Assembly (NCBI RefSeq): GCF_000499845.2
Contig: NW_027174118.1
Location: 80,442 to 144,441 of the forward strand
Origin: Phaseolus vulgaris
Taxonomy: Eukaryota > Streptophyta > Magnoliopsida > Fabales > Fabaceae
Reading direction: 5' to 3'
DNA length: 64,000 bases
Positions 26,401-32,400 of this stretch are shown in pieces (positions within the stretch are counted from its first letter, which is position 1; every line of letters starts with the position of its first letter). The translations under genes and the position numbers were made by a program. A model generated the notes under the pieces. It was not told the origin of the DNA and made no database searches. It saw only the letters and a list, made by a program, of their open reading frames with translations.

Positions 26401-29400
26401 GATTCATCTTCCGATTTGAATCGACAAAGCCATATTTTGATTCAAATCGCGATTGGTATCGTAAGATTCATACGATTCTTTCTAACTACTATGGTTTATG
26501 GTAACTCAAAATAGTATATTATGGATAAGGATTACGGGTAGAACGTATACCTTTACGGATGAAAATAGGAAGATCATGTTCAATTGTCAAAGCTGGAGGG
26601 GATGGAGGTGTTGGAACTAGAAGAGAGTCATCTGATGAACAATGGGACGTCTGACGACGACTATACACATGAAAAGTTGGTGGCGGTGCTGAATCTTTAG
26701 GTGCACTAGGCACAACAAGAGGAATATTAACTTGATTAGATGAAGACACATAAAAAGAAAGAATAACTTTTGACCAAATCATCATGGGGTTCTAGAATTT
26801 AATATATTTGTAACAAACTTGGTGTATATGATTTATATGCATCATCTTGAGAGGGAGTATTAGATGTATTTTACTATATGGGCCTAGGACCATCTCTATG
26901 TAATGCAATGTACAATCTATGCATAATATGTTCCTTTGTTGTGCTTGAGACACACAAGGATTCCATCATATGACTCTTTCACATTTACTTCTTAAAAATC
27001 ATTGGATTCAAGTGGAAATTCTTTGATGCATTTATCTTGAAGATGATCTTCAACTTCAAGTGGCATGTTCTTCGATCTCCCAAGTCTCCTTCATCCCTAT
27101 TTATTTCCTTTGATTTTCCTATGCTCTATTGTTCTATCTAGTTCTTATTTTTCTTTGCTTGTTTTGCTCACACCTAGTTCCTTTTCAATTTGGTTCATGA
27201 TCTTAATTTTATTTTAATATATTGTTCTATATGTACTTGAATTGTAAGAATCCGTGAATCCTAGCATCACATGAAGTCCTTCACGTTTCAAGGCATAGAT
27301 GAGATTCCATTTCCTTTCCAAGTTCTTGTTTTTGTTTTGCTTCTTGTTATGGCTTCCTTTGCCTATTTGTCTCCTATCGTAATCTCATTTAAAAATAATA
27401 ATATTTCTCTATCTAAACTGCCTACTATCATTCAAGAATAAAAGTGAGTCACCGAAAATTAAACCTCAATTAAATGAAGGGTATTTGGGAAATGGTCTCG
27501 TTAAATCAGTTAAAATTAGTTTAGATTTGCTTATATTTGAGACCAACACAAGTGCTTATTTTGCTTATATTTGTGGCTGGAGGAAACAAAGTCAAGTATC
27601 TAGCATAAAAACATAATTAGTCTAAGAGTGAGAAAAACCTCTTTGTAGTTTGGAAAATCATTTCGAAATGACCTAAATCCAGATATGTCAGCTCCGTTGA
27701 AACTGTAAATAGACTGCCAGGAAAATTAAGACATTAGACCAACAGTTAAAAGGATGATCTTTTAAGAAACAAAACAATACAAATATCCAACCACAGACTT
27801 ATCAAACTTTAGGTATTAAGAAGAAAATATTCATACCTGATCGTCATCACCAACAATTGTTATTTTATGATGAGATGCAAGTATCTTTAGAAACTTGTAT
27901 TGCATACCACTAGTATCTTGGAATTCATCTATAACAATAGCTTTCCATGAATCCTGACATTCTTTCAACACTTATTCATAGTTTAAACAAACACAACTTA
28001 GTCCAACTAACAGTAACAAATGAATAGATTTTAATTAGTTGTATATTATGAAAATCAAAGTATTACCTTCAGGAAATTCACTTAGTAGCATCACAGAACA
28101 GCTTATCAAGTCATGATAATCCAAAGCATTACAAGATTTTAATATGTTGTTGTAATTCTCGAGAATTTCTGCCTTATTACAGTCCAGAAAAAAAAATTAG
28201 AAGTATGACAAGCAAAACAAGTTGTTGGTATTCATGTGTGCATGCATGTGGAAAAAGTTTTTATTTATCAGCTTACTCCAATTTCATTGCCCATTGCACG
28301 ATATTCTGCAGAAGTTCTTCCTGAAGCTTTGGCCTGAAAGAATGTAAAGTTATTACATGTGATAGGATAAAATTTTACCTATTAAGCATAAGAAATTAAA
28401 AGTACGAATTAAAATATCCTTATGAAGCAATTATAGGTGACAGCTTAATATAGCCACTAAGAAATGCATAATTTTACCACAAAATTTCTTATTAATAATT
28501 TAGAAGCAAACAGCTTACAACTCAACTTTCTAGTCCCTAACAAGATGAACAACCAATTGACTCGAGAAGACTAAAGAACTATCAATCTAAAGATTATAAA
28601 GACATTTGTACATAGGTAAATGCCTCCCAGTACATACAAAAGAAGTCACAAGATCCACATTAAGAAAATAGTAGAAATAAAAAAAACGGTGAAATTATAG
28701 TTGTGAAAATAAAGTAAAAAGTATAGAATTAATCCTTTGCATATAATGAACACATAAAGTTATGTCTTTATAGAAGAAAAAAAACATACAAAAAGTATGG
28801 ACTAAGCTCATTACATCTAAAACACCTCTTAAGTTGGTGCATACAAATTGTATATATCAACCTTATTACAAATATAATAAATTCTAGATCCCCGTAAGAT
28901 TTAGTAAAAATATTAACAAATTCAGTCTATATTATTTTTTTTCCTTAATTAGGTTGTAAATAGTCTAAAAATTCAAATTGTAATTGTAGGAGATCCCACA
29001 TCGACTAGAGATTAGAGTCTTTCATAGTATATAAGTGGGTGCAAACCTCAACCTCATGAGCCGGTTTTATGGGGTTGAGTTAGGCTTAAAGTCCACTTTG
29101 TAATATGGTATCAGAGCCATTTCGAGCCTATCCTAGCGAGTGTTTGTGTTGGGCCTATCGTGTCACCCGCTATCGGACCACCCATAATATATTGTCTCAC
29201 CCCTTTCAAGCCAGATGAATGGAATAGCCTGAGTGGAATGACACTTTACTTCACGTATTATAAGATCTAATCAAGTCATATCATATCTTTAGTCTATGTT
29301 AGACTAAACACACCCCCTTCAAGCCAAGTGAATGGAATAACTAAAGTGGAATGACACTTTACTTCACATACATACACTTTATAATACAAACATCAAGGAC

Positions 29401-32400
29401 AAGGGAGTGAGAGCTCTTTCCTTGACATTATAGTGATAAGATGAAACATGTTGTTAATATCAATATTCTAACATAAAGTATCTCTTCAAATTAAAGTTTT
29501 CAATTTACTGTTTAGATATTTTAATTGGGAATATCCTTCTCAAAAAGCATGCATTAAGGCATTGTTGAGCAGTGAATACATAAGGTCTTACCATATGAGC
29601 AGCAAGACGGGTCAAATCACGCCACATCACACAGTGACATATTTGCAATAGTAAAGTTTTAATTGCAAATGACAGACAATAGTGATTTTCACTTTAACTA
29701 GAGCTATATGCCTTACACATACACTAGATACTTCTAATAAAAAAACACCAACTTCTACAACAAATAGAACTTCTTGTAAACATATAAATTGTTTTTTAAT
29801 ATATACAATGAATGATTATAATTTTACATCAGAACTGAGGGAGATTGATGTAGCTTTTGCAGAAGCATTTAAAACAGAGGTTTAGAATGACTGACTCTTT
29901 AAATAAACCAAGTACCTGAGCCACAAACTTTTGCCATTTCTTTGCCTTATCCTTGAACTGTTTAGGATCCTTTAGACCATTGGACAAATCACCCATTAAT
30001 AATGCACCATTTTTATTTCCACTCTTTTCATTTTCTAACAATCTGATGGCCTCAATAATTGCATTTCGCTGCTGCCCCTGTCCATAAATAAAGAATTCAG
30101 AAGTACGACCTAACCTGCAGCATAATTCAAATATATTCAGGGATCATTCTAACAATAAGAGAAAAAAGCTTACTGAAGCAACAGATAGTTCACACAGATC
30201 CATTCATATAATAAATGCATGCACTGTGATCAAGAACCTGGCAATGGCTTTAAAACAAAATGTGATATACCATTTTTAATGATCTTAAATATTGTTCTTG
30301 TATGTCTTTCTCTCCTTTCACCAAAAATGTTTCCTCCAAGGCTCCAAGCGGCATCCCATAGTAATGAGCCTCAATTACTCAATTCAAAAATTTTGAGGCA
30401 GTTAATGCAATTATATTTATATTTAAGCACAGTCTCTTTGCCCTAGGATGACCTATAAGGTAGGACTATCTTTATCGTTTCTCCTTTACCCAGTGTTCAT
30501 AATTTTTCATGGGAGTTTCCATTTATGACATTAAGACAAAGTTGATATACAAAGTACTATTCATGGAAACTACTATAAAAATGAAAAGTTGATATGAGTA
30601 TTATCACCACAATTCAATAAGTCTCTTGGGTGTAAAGGGGAGGGTAGTTGTGTGTCATAAGAGAGTTTGCAATTTTATCCTTGTAAAAGTTGCAAAAGAA
30701 GCAATGTTATCGATATTGGATAACGGATCATATCGGAGACCCCATAAATCATTTATAAAGTTATAACGGGTTATGGCGAAAGATGTTATGGGAAAGATAA
30801 AAAGATGTGTTGTGGATTGCAATAAGTATAATGTTTCAATTGGGCCAAAAATAGGCTAAAACAAACCTAATTTTAAGTAGGTTTTGAACTCTTAATTAGG
30901 TTTAAGAGTTCATGCGGCCACAGCACATTCAAATTTTATTTGAATAATTGGAGTTTAAGGTTTTATTAGTTAAAAAGTATAATGTTTTAATTGGGCAAAA
31001 AATAGGCCAAAAAAACCTAATTTTACGTTGGTTTTGAACTCTTAATTAGGTTTAAGAGTTCATGCAGCCGCAGCACATTCAAATTTTATTTGAATAATTA
31101 GAGTTTTAGGATTTTATTAGTTAAAAGTTGGAATGGGCCAAAGGCCCAAACTTATTAGGGATCTTTCAAAATTAGGTTTAAGGTCTTCTATCTCCATGCA
31201 CCGCACGGTCCCTTCTTCATTTTCTGCCAAGGGTATCACGTTGTTGTGGTAAAACACTAGTACAAGTAAAACTCATCGTTGAGGTACTTGTGGTTGGAAT
31301 GTTTCTGCTCGAGGGGGAAGTTTACCAATGTGAAACGGACTCACTCTTGAGGAGGAGATTGTTAGAAATCCAAGTGTGAGTCTAAGTATTACATTGAGTA
31401 CAAATGAAAAAGTTGAGCAACATATGAGGAAGAAGACTCAAAAACTCATTGCTTTAAGGTTTTCGATTGGAGGTGGTGTCAATCCCTTATATCGGTTTGG
31501 CTGAGGTCTCATTATTAACAAATCACCTCGGTGGATCCCCCTCAAAAGGCCAAACACCTAGTCTTTCTATTCCTTCCTTTCCCTTCTTCCTCCATCTTCA
31601 AATCATAATGCGTGGGATCATTTGTCAAATCATACGTCTAATCTAGGCTTCTTATTGCAAGTTAAAGAAAACACATGAAACTTTGTACACTATTTTTATC
31701 TCATGCATGTGAAAGAATGAAAGCCAAACAATTTAGCCTTATTACAGTGTCAAAGCTCTTAAGTCTAACTCAACCTTACAGAATCAACTTGTAACATGAG
31801 TTTTACACCCACTTATATAGTATAATTTGATTATGTTTCTCGTTGACGTGAAATCTCCAACACACATCCCCAGGCGAGAATTAGACATCTCAAGCAAATG
31901 AATAGATATTTGTGGGTGGTCTGATAGTGGGCTGATAGTAAATGGCACAATAAGTCCAACCACCCTTATTAGGACAAGTTCGGCCACCATCTTAGAAAGT
32001 ACACTTTAAGACTTATTCAACCTCATAAAACCAGATTGTAAGATTTTCACTCACTTATATATTCTAATTTGATCATATTTCTAGTCTTACATATTATATA
32101 ATCTGATCATATTTCTAGTCGATGTAGAATTTCGAACACTTAGCATGATCAAGGAAAGCATGTGCTGTACTATAGATATGTTTGTAAGAAATACAATTTA
32201 AAAAGAATTTGGTGAGGAACTAGTCACTCTTGCAACTCAACTAATAAATATTGCAGCCAAACTAGCACTTTTTCCCTAGAGCTAGTTCATTTGAATTATG
32301 TCTCCAAATATTCATTCCTAAAATATAAGAAGTTGAAGTCATTATCTTTCAAAGTAAAATATACGAAAATTGTCCTTAAACTGACTGTTCTATTCTGCTA

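Larger units (their letters stand above)
23059..26785 (-). mobile_element. Minus-strand copia element with three nested inserts
   Basis: On the minus strand: integrase C-terminus and linker (26,785-26,502), RT (25,160-24,400), RNase H (24,377-23,230), polypurine tract (CCAGCTTGAGGGGAG), and a 167-bp 3' LTR (23,225-23,059, TGTTAGATATT...ACTTGTCA). A MITE-like element (25,782-26,490), a TRIM (25,352-25,726) and a GC-rich MITE (23,431-23,836) interrupt it. It lies in helicase intron 9, same strand as the gene, and belongs to the family of the fragment at 1-1,455. The 5' part is missing. Confidence 0.85.

Noticed and set aside
28985..29105. Cassandra-type TRIM with 5S rRNA sequence
   Set aside because: The LTR lacks the 5S-like block that defines Cassandra.
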